A stretch of DNA of 64,000 nucleotides from Hermodice carunculata (Eukaryota > Annelida > Polychaeta > Eunicida > Amphinomidae): assembly GCA_964020975.1 (NCBI GenBank), contig OZ026618.1, positions 39,229,546 to 39,293,545 of the forward strand, written 5' to 3'. Positions 63,061 to 64,000 of this stretch are shown in pieces (position 1 is the first letter of the stretch; every line of letters starts with the position of its first letter). A model generated the notes under the pieces. The model did no database searches, was not told where the DNA came from, and saw nothing but the letters and a program-made list of their open reading frames with translations. A program made the position numbers and the translations under genes.

Positions 63061-63590
63061 GTCATTCCATAATTAAATTAAATAGTAAATTCTTATTGCA
63101 CTGCTTTAAATCCGTAAAAAATTCTTCTAATTGTTTGATCATGTCATTGCAAGGAACTCTAAATACGTTGCAATCCAAAATAAAATGTGTTTTGTTTTCG
63201 ATAGCATTGCTTATATAGCAGGTCCTGTCATGTACTCAGATTTTGCGGGGGCGTTTGTTTCTACCTGTTTCAATGAATGAATATTGGGTACTAATGCGTA
63301 GCCTGGCGATATTTTCACGAATATTAAAATTGTTAACAACATACAAATGTAGTTCAAACTGAAGTTGACCTTTATATAGCACGTAGGTTCTCAGTTTGGG
63401 TTCATTACTATCTTGTTTTGACATGTCATTTCCAATTGGCTGTGGAATTTATCGTGCAATTTATTTTTGAATAACTTAGAAGGCAAGTGCCCGATGTTTG
63501 TCCATGATGAAGCCAAAGTTCTCGAAGGCCAGCCTCTAACAATACTAGTAAATCTTTTACACTTTTTTTCCACACTGATTTATTTCTGTT
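63060..63590 (-). mobile_element. LINE-I C-terminal fragment in copy C intron
   Basis: Minus-strand pieces PSKLFKNKLHDKFHSQLEM, EPKLRTYVLYKGQLQFELHL, NFNIRENIARLRISTQYS, FIETGRNKRPRKI and FFTDLKQCNKNLLFNLIM, with a stop at 63062-63064. They resemble the C-terminal KLRTY...FE.YL...R..LA+LRIS.H.L.IETGR..RP domain of a LINE family common in aquatic invertebrates. There is at least one frame shift between the pieces. The reverse transcriptase itself is absent. Confidence 0.65.
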
Positions 63591-63599
63591 TGACATTTC

Positions 63600-64000
63600 G
63601 ACATCACAAGAATATGAGTTTGATAATAGAGAATACCTCTCACTTTAAACAATCCGAAACCAATTCTTAAATGCCAATTTCATTACTTTAAGTGAGATGG
63701 GAAGTCATCCTTCTATATACGTTGACAAAGTTGACTGTTGGGAAGGTGATGGGATTGGTCATGCTATGGAAGGGCGGCAGGGGGCGTTGTGGAGACGGGC
63801 GAGCATGAGATAAACACACCTGTCACGCAGGATATCCATGTGAGTTTGGATGAAAATTTGAGGGTTTTGATTTACACAGGGAGCCAAAGTTTGACAATAG
63901 TTAACATTTCTACTACCACCTCCTCTCAGAGTGTCTACCGGCATCTCTTTCGTGGGTAAAATATTGTTATGCTTTTCCTCCTTTAGCCATTCCACGGATA
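63600..64000. other. No gene recognised at right edge
   Basis: A 78-codon minus-strand frame at 63759-63995 shows nothing I recognise and may be a further part of LINE-I or chance. Tubulin copy C exon 3 is not present here. Confidence 0.4.

Overview
This is animal nuclear DNA: AT-rich, gene-poor, intron-containing, full of long microsatellites and decayed retroelements. The mix of LINE types, a Penelope-like reverse transcriptase and abundant 'gaccttgacctt' and 'gacggacg' repeats suggests a marine invertebrate (cephalochordate, hemichordate, echinoderm or lophotrochozoan are all possible). I cannot name the species from sequence alone.

The only confident host genes form a tandem beta-tubulin array on the minus strand. 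Copy A (21517-28618) and copy B (39322-44842) are complete four-exon genes encoding 450 and 452 residues with intact GT-AG splice sites. Copy C is represented by its last exon (61294-62118); its first three exons should lie beyond the right edge. The globular bodies are nearly identical, but the acidic C-terminal tails differ. Copy B has Phe200 where A and C have Tyr200. A and B share a short promoter block with identical spacing to the ATG. Non-coding flanks are also paralogous between copies (A and B upstream, B and C downstream), so the array arose by duplication of units of roughly 18-22 kb. A decayed beta-tubulin exon-2 fragment at 7.2 kb suggests that a further copy was once present.

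Region by region: 1-11 kb is microsatellites, a piggyBac-like MITE family with an internal hairpin, the tubulin pseudo-exon and a 135-155 bp degenerate tandem repeat. 11.8-12.7 kb is a repeat array with nuclear-receptor-type TGACCT half-sites. 13-17.4 kb is a hairpin-headed repeat split by a LINE (LINE-D) with a 13-bp target duplication and an assembly gap. 18.6-21 kb holds two further LINE fragments (G and H). 21.5-31.5 kb is tubulin A with its upstream region, which contains an E-box-rich minisatellite absent from copy B. 32 kb has a Harbinger transposase fragment. 34.3-38.3 kb is a field of hairpin-bounded repeat modules. 38.3-46.6 kb is tubulin B and its flanks. 47.7-51 kb is a nest of three LINEs. 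51.4-55.3 kb is more repeat modules. 55.7-58 kb is LINE-E abutting a Penelope-like fragment. 58-60.4 kb is more modules. 60.4-62.1 kb is the tubulin C 3' part, followed by LINE debris inside its presumed third intron.

The most novel-looking material is (i) the repeat superfamily whose members begin with AACAAGAG plus a self-complementary hairpin and end in a GACGGACG tract plus an AGCTGAC/GTCAGCT hairpin, and (ii) a LINE 3'-end hairpin that keeps its pairing through compensatory changes across four copies. All family assignments come from reading motifs by eye; no database search was run.
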